6,579 nt of DNA from Idiomarina sp. UBA6142 (GTDB taxonomy: Bacteria > Pseudomonadota > Gammaproteobacteria > Enterobacterales > Alteromonadaceae). Below are positions 1 through 6,200 of this stretch, piece after piece. Numbering within the stretch: the first letter of the stretch is position 1; each line of letters begins with the position of its first letter. The position numbers and the translations under genes are program-made. Under the pieces are notes generated by a model. It searched no databases, was not told the origin of the DNA, and saw nothing but the letters and a program-made list of their open reading frames with translations. Location: contig DIVC01000076.1 in NCBI GenBank assembly GCA_002423905.1, positions 7,346-13,924 of the forward strand. Direction: 5' to 3'.

Positions 1-30
1 ATGAAAAAGCTGCGCAACGCCATGGCTTAA
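1..30. other. Unassigned window edge downstream of yibQ
   Basis: These bases follow the yibQ stop codon and are too few to assign. On the plus strand they read as nine open codons ending in TAA at 28-30 (peptide MKKLRNAMA), which could be the tail of a convergent gene whose body lies outside the window. On the minus strand there is an ATG at 23-21 that reads MALRSFF to the edge, which could be the start of a further gene in the gpmI-envC-yibQ operon. No strong ribosome binding site precedes that ATG. Neither reading is favoured. Confidence 0.2.
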
Positions 31-49
31 TCAGCGTATTAACGCTGAT
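30..49. repeat. 8-bp inverted repeat over the yibQ stop codon
   Basis: ATCAGCGT (30-37) and ACGCTGAT (42-49) are perfect reverse complements separated by the 4-nt loop ATTA. The hairpin covers the last codons and the TGA stop of yibQ. No run of T follows the stem in either direction, so it is not a standard Rho-independent terminator. It could stabilise the mRNA 3' end, or it may be chance. Confidence 0.35.
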
Positions 50-747
50 ACCTTCACCAATTCAATCTGTTGCTCACTTAAGCGCGGTAATTCGCGCTTA
101 AGGAGCTCGTACGTGGCATCGTGTGGATGCCCAATCGCAATCGCATAACCCTGTTGTTGGGCTTGTTTGACAACGGCTGCCCAAGCCAGTGCCAACCCCT
201 CTGCAGTTGCCTCATTATCTAAGAACACATGGCGCCTAGCGACCGGTAAGCCCAGCTGATCAGCGGCAGCTTCAGCGACGGTATCGGCATGGGTACGGCT
301 ATCTAAAAAATACAAGCCACGCTCAGCGAGTCCGGCCATTAACCAGTACATTGCTGTGCTATCGGCGGTAAGTGCACTCCCCATGTGATTATTGATACCA
401 CGGGCAAACGGCACGGTAGCGAGCGCTGCATCCAAGGTTGCTAATAGTTCTGGTTGATTATGGTCGCTGGAAAGCATACCCAAGCCGGCATCAGCACTGC
501 CCAGTGGCTGCATCGGCATGTGCACGATGATCTCATGGCGCGGCTGTGCCGCAGCAGCGATCGTAGCCGCATAAGGTGTATGTGGGAGTAATGCGAGCGT
601 GAGTGGGCCTGGTAAGTTAGCAAAACGCTGATGCTGACTGGCATTACCCAAATCGTCTATGACGACCGCAATACGCACAGTATCGGCGCCTGCAGGCAGC
701 GTGAATAGCGTTACCAGGAGCCCAGCAAGACTAACTAACAGGCGCAT
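31..747 (-). CDS. yibQ: YibQ-family divergent polysaccharide deacetylase, exported
   Basis: This 238-residue protein belongs to the divergent polysaccharide deacetylase family (DUF610/PF04748), an NodB-like barrel family found beside envC in many gammaproteobacteria. The physiological substrate is not established. An N-terminal signal peptide is visible: one Arg, a hydrophobic run over residues 3-18, and likely cleavage after Ala-Gly-Ala near residue 21. The mature part opens with the family hallmark VVIDDLG (Asp31-Asp32), followed by HMPMQP (76-81), GINNHMG (117-123), FLDSRT (147-152) and IGHPH (205-209). These polar motifs form the presumed metal/active-site pocket. I chose the ATG at 747-745 because it overlaps the envC stop as TAATG and has a GGA seven bases upstream. 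An in-frame ATG at 759 would add four residues (MDTL) but lacks a Shine-Dalgarno sequence. It is the last gene of the gpmI-envC-yibQ operon and is probably translationally coupled to envC. The family call is firm; enzymatic activity is inferred only. Confidence 0.9.
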   Translation of the reverse strand: MRLLVSLAGLLVTLFTLPAGADTVRIAVVIDDLGNASQHQRFANLPGPLTLALLPHTPYAATIAAAAQPRHEIIVHMPMQPLGSADAGLGMLSSDHNQPELLATLDAALATVPFARGINNHMGSALTADSTAMYWLMAGLAERGLYFLDSRTHADTVAEAAADQLGLPVARRHVFLDNEATAEGLALAWAAVVKQAQQQGYAIAIGHPHDATYELLKRELPRLSEQQIELVKVSALIR

Positions 748-1898
748 TAGCGTATCCATTGGGTTGGATTTACCGCGTTACCATTCACGCGCATTTCAAA
801 GTACAACCCCGGCGCAGTTTGGCCCCCGCTTTGGCCAACTAAGGCAATGGTTTCACCTTTTCGTACTGTGGCGCCCACCGCCGGAATCACGGTTTGGGTA
901 TGGCCGTATAGGGTTAAGTAACCATCGCCATGGTCGACTACGAGGAGTAAGCCAAAGCCACGCATCCAGTTAGCAAATAGCACACGACCATCGGCAATTG
1001 CAGTAATTGGCGTGCCAGCCGCTGCATCAATCATGACCCCTTTCCAGGTGACGCCACTACTGCGCTGGGTGCCGAATAAGCGCTGCACGCGGCCCTGTGC
1101 CGGCCAGTTGAGTCGCCCTTTTTGCTGGCTTAAGCCGACCAATCGGGGCTCAGCGCGCAAGGCGGCTATGATAGCCGCCAAAACTTGTTCGAGCTCTTCG
1201 TGATCGCGGCGTAATTTTTCGAGTTGCTGCTGGTCAGCCGATTGTTCACGCTGTAGCCGTGTAATCAGCGTTTTTTGCTCACGTTGCTGTTCTTGTAGCA
1301 CACCTTGTTGACGCCGTTGAGTCGCCAATTGTTGCTGCAACTGCTGCTGCTGTTGGGCCGTTTGCGTCAGCACTGCGGCGAGCTCTCTTTCGATCTGCTG
1401 TAATGCCTGTAATTCGGCCATGCGGGCGCGATTAAAATAGCCATAATAGCCGAGCATACGCTCAAGCTTGGTTGGCTCTTCTTGATTTAAAATGAGTTTG
1501 AGGAAGTCGTGCTGACCAATACGATAGGCACGATCCAGTTGCTGCGCCAATAATGCAACCTGATGCTGCTGTTGTTGTTCGAGCAATAGCTGTTGTTGTG
1601 AGAGTTCAGCAAGCTTGGTTCGGCTTGCCGCCATAAGCCGTTCGGTGGCATTTAACTCTGCGGCTACGGTACTAATTTGCCGTTCCAGTTGTTGCAGTTC
1701 TTGTTCAGTGAGCGATAGTTGGCGATTACGCTTGCCAATCGCCGCCTCGCGTTGCTTCAAGGCCTCAGCAATGGCTTTAAGCTGCGCTTCAGTAGCAGCT
1801 TGCTCGGCAGCTGAGTTTGCTTGTGCCATCGCGCTAGTGGGCAGCAGCCATAGCACCAACATCGACAGCGCAAACACTATCAGCGCCAAATTACGCAT
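747..1898 (-). CDS. envC: EnvC murein hydrolase activator
   Basis: EnvC is the periplasmic septal activator of the N-acetylmuramoyl-L-alanine amidases AmiA and AmiB, recruited through FtsEX in E. coli. The 383-residue product has a signal peptide (residues 1-25, cleavage likely at AMA-QA). A long Gln-rich coiled coil follows (about 28-250), then a C-terminal LytM/M23 domain (about 262-383). The LytM domain is degenerate, as expected for EnvC. Trp285 and Met289 sit where active enzymes have the zinc-binding His and Asp (HxxxD), and the HxH motif reads G-L-Y (364-366). Only His333 in YGH remains. The protein should therefore bind and activate amidases rather than cut peptidoglycan. The ATG lies three bases after the gpmI stop, without a good Shine-Dalgarno, so coupling to gpmI translation is likely. 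Length and motif order match E. coli EnvC (about 420 residues), the difference lying in the coiled-coil part. Confidence 0.95.
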   Translation of the reverse strand: MRNLALIVFALSMLVLWLLPTSAMAQANSAAEQAATEAQLKAIAEALKQREAAIGKRNRQLSLTEQELQQLERQISTVAAELNATERLMAASRTKLAELSQQQLLLEQQQQHQVALLAQQLDRAYRIGQHDFLKLILNQEEPTKLERMLGYYGYFNRARMAELQALQQIERELAAVLTQTAQQQQQLQQQLATQRRQQGVLQEQQREQKTLITRLQREQSADQQQLEKLRRDHEELEQVLAAIIAALRAEPRLVGLSQQKGRLNWPAQGRVQRLFGTQRSSGVTWKGVMIDAAAGTPITAIADGRVLFANWMRGFGLLLVVDHGDGYLTLYGHTQTVIPAVGATVRKGETIALVGQSGGQTAPGLYFEMRVNGNAVNPTQWIR

Positions 1899-1901
1899 GG
1901 C

Positions 1902-3434
1902 TTATTCAACAACCATGATAGGCGTGCCGGTCATTTCTGGCGGCTGTGCGAGTCCCAACAAATGCAGCATAGTAGGGGCTACATCGGACAGCCGCGCGCC
2001 ATCGCGAACTTGCGCGTGGCGACCGACATAAATAAATGGCACTAACTCACAGGTATGGGCAGTATGGGATTGGCCAGTGCTATGGTCATGCATTTGCTCG
2101 GCATTACCATGGTCGGCAGTAATGAGACATTCGCCGCCCACTTGCTGTAGCGCCGCAACCACACGGCCAACGCAATGATCAACCGCTTCAATAGCTCGCA
2201 CCGCAGCGGCAAAATTACCGGTATGACCGACCATATCACCGTTGGCATAGTTACAAATAATGACATCATGACGACGTGCTAGGATCGATTCTACCAGCGC
2301 ATCGGTGACTTGTTCAGCACTCATCTCGGGTTGCAAGTCGTAGGTAGCAACATTCGGCGACGGTACTAAAATACGCTCCTCTCCGTCGAACAACTGCTCG
2401 CGGCCACCACTAAAGAAAAATGTAACGTGGGCATATTTCTCGGTTTCGGCAATACGCAGTTGGCTGTAATGGTGTTGCGCTAACCAGTCACCGAGCACGT
2501 TATCCAGATTTTCCGTGGGGTAGGCAATGGCACCGACCAGATCCGCTGCATACTCAGTGAGCATCACGTAATGCCCGAGGGCTGGCAGACGTTGTCGGCT
2601 AAAACCACTAAAGTCGCGGTGTAAGAAAGCTTGACTCAGTTCCCGGGCGCGGTCGGCACGAAAGTTCATAAACACCACACTATCGCCGTCGACCATGGGT
2701 GCGCCACCGGCAATCACAGTGGGCTTCACAAATTCGTCGCTCTCATCGCGTTGGTAGGCTTGCTGCAGCGCCACCGCGGCGCTGTCCGCTTGTTGCCCTG
2801 CCTGCGCATCAACCAGCAGGTGCCATGCTTGCTCAACGCGGTCCCAGCGTTTGTCACGGTCCATGGCAAAATAGCGGCCACAAATCGAGGCAAAGCGACC
2901 TACGCCAAGCCGGGCAAAGGTTGCTTCACAGCGCTCAATAGAGGCGAGAGCGGAGCGGGGTGGGGTATCGCGACCATCGAGGAAGGCGTGCAGATAAATT
3001 TGGCTGGCGCCACGTTGTGCGGCCAATTCGATCATGGCTATGAGGTGTTCTTCGTGGCTATGCACGCCACCCGGTGATAGCAAGCCCATAATATGCACCG
3101 CACCAGCATTTAAAATGGCGTCATCCACCGCTTTGGTGAGGGCTGGGTTGGTAAAAAATTCACCATCGGCAATGGCTTTGCTAATACGGGTAAAATCTTG
3201 ATAGACAATGCGGCCGGCGCCTAAATTAACATGACCCACCTCTGAATTACCCATTTGCCCATCGGGTAAACCCACTGCCATGCCAGACCCATCGACTAAC
3301 GTGCTTGGATAACGCGCCCATAAAGCGTCCATGTTTGGCGTATTAGCCGCAGCAATTGCGTTGTCTTCAGTTTCTTCGCGATAGCCCCAGCCATCTAAAA
3401 TTAGTAGTGCTAATGGGGTGTGAGATTTAGCCAT
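1902..3434 (-). CDS. gpmI: 2,3-bisphosphoglycerate-independent phosphoglycerate mutase
   Basis: This cytoplasmic glycolytic/gluconeogenic enzyme interconverts 3- and 2-phosphoglycerate through a phosphoserine intermediate, using two Mn2+ ions. The 510-residue length is typical of the family (E. coli GpmM is 514). The alkaline-phosphatase-like metal and catalytic residues are all visible: Asp14 (LDGWG), nucleophile Ser64 (MGNSEVGH), Asp400 and His404 (NGDMVGH), Asp441-His442 (TADHGN) and His460 (HTAHT). The phosphotransferase insert carries substrate-binding His125, DGRD (153-156), Arg187, Arg193, FRADR (258-262) and Lys333. The start is the ATG at 3434, preceded by GAGGA four bases upstream. 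The frame stays open to a TTG at 3455, but that would add seven residues ahead of the conserved N-terminus and include the ribosome binding site. It is the first gene of a leftward operon with envC and yibQ, an arrangement also seen in E. coli (gpmM-envC-yibQ). No key residue is missing. Confidence 0.97.
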   Translation of the reverse strand: MAKSHTPLALLILDGWGYREETEDNAIAAANTPNMDALWARYPSTLVDGSGMAVGLPDGQMGNSEVGHVNLGAGRIVYQDFTRISKAIADGEFFTNPALTKAVDDAILNAGAVHIMGLLSPGGVHSHEEHLIAMIELAAQRGASQIYLHAFLDGRDTPPRSALASIERCEATFARLGVGRFASICGRYFAMDRDKRWDRVEQAWHLLVDAQAGQQADSAAVALQQAYQRDESDEFVKPTVIAGGAPMVDGDSVVFMNFRADRARELSQAFLHRDFSGFSRQRLPALGHYVMLTEYAADLVGAIAYPTENLDNVLGDWLAQHHYSQLRIAETEKYAHVTFFFSGGREQLFDGEERILVPSPNVATYDLQPEMSAEQVTDALVESILARRHDVIICNYANGDMVGHTGNFAAAVRAIEAVDHCVGRVVAALQQVGGECLITADHGNAEQMHDHSTGQSHTAHTCELVPFIYVGRHAQVRDGARLSDVAPTMLHLLGLAQPPEMTGTPIMVVE

Positions 3435-3438
3435 GTAA

Positions 3439-3443
3439 TCCTC
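3439..3443 (-). promoter_or_regulatory. Ribosome binding site of gpmI
   Basis: The minus strand reads GAGGA, then TTAC, then the ATG at 3434. This match to the 16S rRNA tail decides the ATG at 3434 over the upstream in-frame TTG at 3455. Confidence 0.75.
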
Positions 3444-3474
3444 AGCGCTCAACAAAGCATCAATTAAGGCAGTT

Positions 3475-3480
3475 ATTTTA
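3475..3480 (-). promoter_or_regulatory. Possible -10 box for the gpmI-envC-yibQ operon
   Basis: The minus strand reads TAAAAT in an A/T-rich patch 41 bases upstream of the gpmI ATG, which would give a leader of about 35 nt. No convincing -35 hexamer sits 16-18 bases upstream (the sequence there is GTGCGT or TGCGTT), so the call rests on the -10 match and position only. Confidence 0.25.
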
Positions 3481-3558
3481 TGTGATTTTCGCCTTTAACG
3501 CACCCGTTGTCGGACCGAAATGCCGCCAAATTTTGCTGGTATTGGTAATTTCAGCAGG

Positions 3559-3564
3559 TATACT
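3559..3564 (+). promoter_or_regulatory. Possible -10 box for the yibN-secB-gpsA operon
   Basis: TATACT matches the sigma-70 -10 consensus at five of six positions. It would start transcription near 3571, leaving a leader of about 30 nt before the yibN ATG. The -35 region is weak: the best partial match is TTGCTG at 3533-3538, with an overlong 20-base spacer. The box lies inside the longest open frame, which begins at 3520, and this argues against that early start for yibN. Confidence 0.35.
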
Positions 3565-3585
3565 CTTCTGCGTGATTTTTTCAGC

Positions 3586-3590
3586 TGGAG
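3586..3590 (+). promoter_or_regulatory. Ribosome binding site of yibN
   Basis: TGGAG lies ten bases before the ATG at 3601. The spacing is slightly long but acceptable, and it supports this start over the upstream in-frame ATG at 3520. Confidence 0.5.
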
Positions 3591-3600
3591 TTATTCATCG

Positions 3601-4029
3601 ATGGAGCAAATTCTTGCTTTCGCCGCCAACCACTATCTCATGAGTAGTTTATGGGTGGTGTTATTGCTTGCGATTATTGTCACCACTATTCAGGCTACCT
3701 TATCGCCGGTGCAATTATTGCAACCACAACAGGCAACGCTTGCGGTAGATCGCAATAACGGCGTGTTTGTTGATATTCGTTCAATCGATGAGTTTCGTAA
3801 GGGGCACATTTCAGGAGCTCTGAACGTGACCGCTGAACGAATCCGGAAAAATGACATCAATGCACTTGAGAAGTATAAATCAGCCCCCATTGTGGTGGTA
3901 TGTGCAACCGGAATGACGGCCAAAGCGTCGGCTACTGCGTTGAGCAAAGCTGGTTTTGAAAAAGTGTCGGTATTGCAAGGCGGTATCGCCGCATGGCAAG
4001 GTGCTAGTTTTCCACTGGTTAAAAAATAA
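3601..4029 (+). CDS. yibN: YibN-type membrane-anchored rhodanese
   Basis: This 142-residue protein has one N-terminal transmembrane segment (about residues 14-30, [15 protein letters not shown]) and a single rhodanese domain (about 44-140). The rhodanese features are [16 protein letters not shown] (55-70) and the active-site loop CATGMTA with Cys101, in position for a persulfide intermediate, then LQGGIAAW (125-132). Size, membrane anchor and sequence resemble E. coli YibN (143 residues), which lies in the same place ahead of secB. E. coli YibN appears to lack this cysteine, having G-S-G-M there, so this copy keeps a complete catalytic loop. The substrate is not known. The open frame extends upstream to an ATG at 3520. 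I chose 3601 because it has TGGAG upstream, aligns with the usual N-terminus and lies downstream of the likely promoter. It is the first gene of the yibN-secB-gpsA operon. Confidence 0.92.
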   Translation: MEQILAFAANHYLMSSLWVVLLLAIIVTTIQATLSPVQLLQPQQATLAVDRNNGVFVDIRSIDEFRKGHISGALNVTAERIRKNDINALEKYKSAPIVVVCATGMTAKASATALSKAGFEKVSVLQGGIAAWQGASFPLVKK

Positions 4030-4048
4030 GTCCCACATTCTCATTGAT

Positions 4049-4054
4049 AGGAAG
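4049..4054 (+). promoter_or_regulatory. Ribosome binding site of secB
   Basis: AGGAAG lies seven bases before the ATG at 4062. It fixes the secB start there rather than at the in-frame TTG at 4044, which would lie upstream of this site. Confidence 0.75.
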
Positions 4055-4061
4055 TAATCTT

Positions 4062-4565
4062 ATGGCTGACGAACAGCAAGCAAACGGCGCCGCACAAGAA
4101 AACGCGCAACCACAGCAAGCATTTGCAATTCAACGCGTGTACACCAAAGACGTGTCATTCGAAGCACCTAATGTGCCGGCGATCTTTCGGAAAGAATGGC
4201 AGCCAGAATTAAATCTCGACCTGAATGTCAAAAACACCAAGATCGAAGACAGTGTGTATGAGGTGGTACTGAAGGTAACCGCAACCAGTAAACTGGGTGA
4301 CGATGTTGCATTTTTAGCTGAAGTTCATCAAGCCGGTATTTTCACCATTGCCGACACCCTTGAAGACGGCCAAATTGCTCAGTTGCTCGGCGCGTTCTGC
4401 CCGAACATCTTATTCCCCTATGCACGTGAGTGTTTAGCCAGCTTAGTCAGCCGTGCAAGCTTCCCGCAGTTGAATTTAGCGCCGGTGAACTTTGATGCTG
4501 TTTTCGCACAACACATGCAACAGCGTGCGCAACAGCAAGCTGAAACACAAAAGCTTGATGCCTAA
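4062..4565 (+). CDS. secB: SecB export chaperone
   Basis: SecB is a cytosolic tetrameric chaperone that holds precursor proteins unfolded and hands them to SecA at the SecYEG translocon. The 167-residue product has a low-complexity Gln/Ala-rich head (residues 2-20). The conserved core begins at [17 protein letters not shown] (23-39) and continues through [11 protein letters not shown] (67-77), AEVHQAGIF (86-94), [11 protein letters not shown] (113-123) and [15 protein letters not shown] (134-148). A Gln-rich tail (151-164) follows. The core matches the E. coli protein closely; the extra dozen residues come from the head and tail. The ATG at 4062 is preceded by AGGAAG, so I rejected the in-frame TTG at 4044. 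It sits 32 bases after yibN and 24 bases before gpsA, almost certainly cotranscribed. The grxC gene usually found between yibN and secB in enterobacteria is absent. Confidence 0.97.
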   Translation: MADEQQANGAAQENAQPQQAFAIQRVYTKDVSFEAPNVPAIFRKEWQPELNLDLNVKNTKIEDSVYEVVLKVTATSKLGDDVAFLAEVHQAGIFTIADTLEDGQIAQLLGAFCPNILFPYARECLASLVSRASFPQLNLAPVNFDAVFAQHMQQRAQQQAETQKLDA

Positions 4566-4589
4566 GTAACCGAGATCATCTCAGTCCTT

Positions 4590-5615
4590 ATGCGTGAGAC
4601 AAAAGTAACCGTGCTTGGTGCGGGTTCCTACGGAACCGCCCTAGCACTGTGCTTTGCACGGCGGGGTACGCCAACCTGTTTATGGGGTCGTGACAGTGAC
4701 CAAATTGCTGCGATGGCCGCGCATCGTCAAAATGCTCGTTATCTGCCCGGCATAGTGTTCCCTGAAGCCCTCACGGTCACCGATGATCTCGTAGACGCCG
4801 TAACAGACGCTCGCAACATAGTGGTGGTAGTGCCGAGCGGTGGTTTTAAGCAGCTTCTCATTGACATGAAACCGCACCTTGCCAGCGATGCACGCATTGC
4901 TTGGGCGACCAAAGGCCTTGAGCCAGACACTGGCCGTTTGTTATTTGAAGTGGCCGAGGAGATTCTTGGTACCGAACATGCTTTAGCGGTGCTATCTGGA
5001 CCAACCTTTGCGATGGAAATGGCCAAAGGTCTGCCGACTGCTATTTCGATGTCATCAACCGACCCACGCTTTGTCGATGATCTGTCTGAATTGTTGCACT
5101 GTGATAAAAGCTTTCGGGTGTATACCAACGACGACTTTATTGGCGTGCAATTGGGCGGCGCTATTAAGAATGTCATCGCTATTGGTGCTGGTATGGCTGA
5201 TGGTATTGGCTTCGGTGCGAATGCGCGTACAGCGCTGATTACCCGTGGCTTGGCAGAAATGACACGGCTGGGTTTGAAGCTTGGCGCACGGCCAGAAACC
5301 TTTACTGGCATGGCCGGTTTGGGTGATTTGATCTTAACCTGTACCGATAATCAATCACGTAATCGGCGTTTAGGCTTGGCACTTGGGCAGGGCAAAAGCG
5401 TACAAGAAGCGATGCAAGAAATTGGGCAAGCCGTTGAGGGCTATCGTAATACCCGTGAAGTGGTTGCCCTAGCAAAGCGCCACGGTGTTGAAATGCCAAT
5501 TTGTGAGCAGATGTACAATGTGCTTTATGGTGATACCACACCGCGGCAAGCAGCCATTAATCTGCTTAGCCGGGCGCGTACCTCAGAAACAACGCCAGCT
5601 ACGTCAGGCCAATAG
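4590..5615 (+). CDS. gpsA: Glycerol-3-phosphate dehydrogenase [NAD(P)+]
   Basis: GpsA reduces dihydroxyacetone phosphate to sn-glycerol 3-phosphate, the backbone for phospholipids, in the cytoplasm. The 341-residue length matches E. coli (339). The N-terminal Rossmann fold shows the dinucleotide loop GAGSYGTA (10-17) and LWGRD (31-35). Further family signatures are VVVVPS (78-83), ATKGLE (106-111, Lys108), [13 protein letters not shown] (135-147), the catalytic-lysine region [13 protein letters not shown] (189-201, Lys193), [14 protein letters not shown] (207-220), [12 protein letters not shown] (240-251) and SRNRRLG (256-262). No expected residue is missing. The ATG at 4590 lacks a clear Shine-Dalgarno, so translation may depend on ribosomes finishing secB 24 bases upstream. 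A later start would remove the first beta strand. The stop codon overlaps the end of the convergent slmA by 12 bp. cysE, which follows gpsA in E. coli, is not here. Confidence 0.97.
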   Translation: MRETKVTVLGAGSYGTALALCFARRGTPTCLWGRDSDQIAAMAAHRQNARYLPGIVFPEALTVTDDLVDAVTDARNIVVVVPSGGFKQLLIDMKPHLASDARIAWATKGLEPDTGRLLFEVAEEILGTEHALAVLSGPTFAMEMAKGLPTAISMSSTDPRFVDDLSELLHCDKSFRVYTNDDFIGVQLGGAIKNVIAIGAGMADGIGFGANARTALITRGLAEMTRLGLKLGARPETFTGMAGLGDLILTCTDNQSRNRRLGLALGQGKSVQEAMQEIGQAVEGYRNTREVVALAKRHGVEMPICEQMYNVLYGDTTPRQAAINLLSRARTSETTPATSGQ

Positions 5616-5621
5616 CTGGCG
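5593..5621 (-). terminator. Hairpin in the gpsA/slmA overlap, possible slmA terminator
   Basis: CGCCAGCTA (5593-5601) pairs perfectly with TAGCTGGCG (5613-5621) around an 11-nt loop. The stem contains the gpsA stop TAG, and the loop contains the slmA stop. Read in the minus direction the stem is followed by TTGTTTCTG, a moderately T-rich stretch, so it could terminate coaBC-slmA transcripts. Read in the plus direction no T run follows, so for gpsA it would act at most as a 3'-end stabiliser. Confidence 0.4.
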
Positions 5622-6188
5622 CACAATCAACGACCATTGTTCGGCAAAGTCTTTGGTGGGCGACTGTTTAAAGTCTGAGCGCACAAATTGCGCGATTTTT
5701 CCTTCTGCATAAGCCATTAATAGATTAGCTAATAAGCTCTCATCAACATGAGTTTGCAAGGCTTCACGTAAGCGGCGCTCGCGCAGAGCCTGCTTCAAAT
5801 TGGCTGCTATTTTGTCAAATAAACCACCAACGCGGCTACGCAGGCGTTCATTTTCACCAAGCAGGGCATCACCGGTTAAGACTCGGGTGATACCTGGATT
5901 GCGTTCAATAAACAGTAACAGCATGCTGACGATTTTTTCACAGCGCACTAAGGCGTCTTTCTCTCGTTCAAGGATCTGATTAATATTGCCTAGCAAGGCA
6001 TTCTCGGTGAACTCGATAAGGCCTTCAAACATCCGTGCTTTGGATGGAAAGTGGCGATATAAAGCAGCTTCAGAGACGCCGAGCTCTGCCGCTAAGCGAG
6101 CCGTGGTAATGCGCTGGCCAGGGCTGGTTTCGAGCATTGCAGCTAACGCACCTAAAATGTCTTCTTTTCGATTTTGTTTGGCGACCAC
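5604..6188 (-). CDS. slmA: SlmA nucleoid occlusion factor
   Basis: SlmA is a TetR-fold DNA-binding protein that, bound to its chromosomal sites, blocks FtsZ ring assembly over the nucleoid. The 194-residue product matches E. coli SlmA (198) along its length. The N-terminal helix-turn-helix covers about residues 27-50 and includes [28 protein letters not shown] (27-54). The C-terminal dimer/FtsZ-binding part carries [15 protein letters not shown] (95-109), [10 protein letters not shown] (135-144) and FVRSDFK (168-174). The start is a GTG at 6188 with GAGGA seven bases upstream; no ATG is available near the conserved N-terminus. It lies 12 bases after the coaBC stop and is surely cotranscribed with it. 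In E. coli dut lies between the two, and it is missing here. The 3' end overlaps gpsA by 12 bp on the opposite strand. I found no copy of the SlmA-binding palindrome (GTGAGTACTCAC) in this window. Confidence 0.96.
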   Translation of the reverse strand: MVAKQNRKEDILGALAAMLETSPGQRITTARLAAELGVSEAALYRHFPSKARMFEGLIEFTENALLGNINQILEREKDALVRCEKIVSMLLLFIERNPGITRVLTGDALLGENERLRSRVGGLFDKIAANLKQALRERRLREALQTHVDESLLANLLMAYAEGKIAQFVRSDFKQSPTKDFAEQWSLIVRQLLA

Positions 6189-6195
6189 GCAGAGA

Positions 6196-6200
6196 TCCTC
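6196..6200 (-). promoter_or_regulatory. Ribosome binding site of slmA
   Basis: The minus strand reads GAGGA, then TCTCTGC, then GTG at 6188. The site abuts the coaBC stop codon (6203-6201) and justifies the GTG start. Confidence 0.75.

Noticed and set aside
30..49. Rho-independent terminator at the end of yibQ
   Set aside because: The 8-bp stem is perfect, but no T run follows in either direction, so it is listed only as an inverted repeat.
659..973. Plus-strand open frame of 104 codons across the yibQ/envC junction
   Set aside because: It lies antisense to two well-supported genes, shows no recognisable domain and has an irregular composition rich in Arg and Ser, typical of a shadow frame.
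2631..3077. Plus-strand open frame of 148 codons inside gpmI
   Set aside because: It is antisense to the catalytic phosphotransferase insert of gpmI and has no ribosome binding site or recognisable motif.
3481..3502. Possible CRP site beginning TGTGA in the divergent intergenic region
   Set aside because: Only one half-site (TGTGA at 3481-3485) is present; the partner TCACA at the proper spacing is absent.
3520..3600. 27-residue N-terminal extension of yibN from the ATG at 3520
   Set aside because: It lies upstream of or across the likely promoter, lacks a Shine-Dalgarno sequence, and the shorter form aligns end to end with known YibN.
4739..5311. Minus-strand open frame of 190 codons inside gpsA
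   Set aside because: It is fully antisense to gpsA, whose conserved motifs run throughout; the translated product looks like a shadow frame with no family resemblance.
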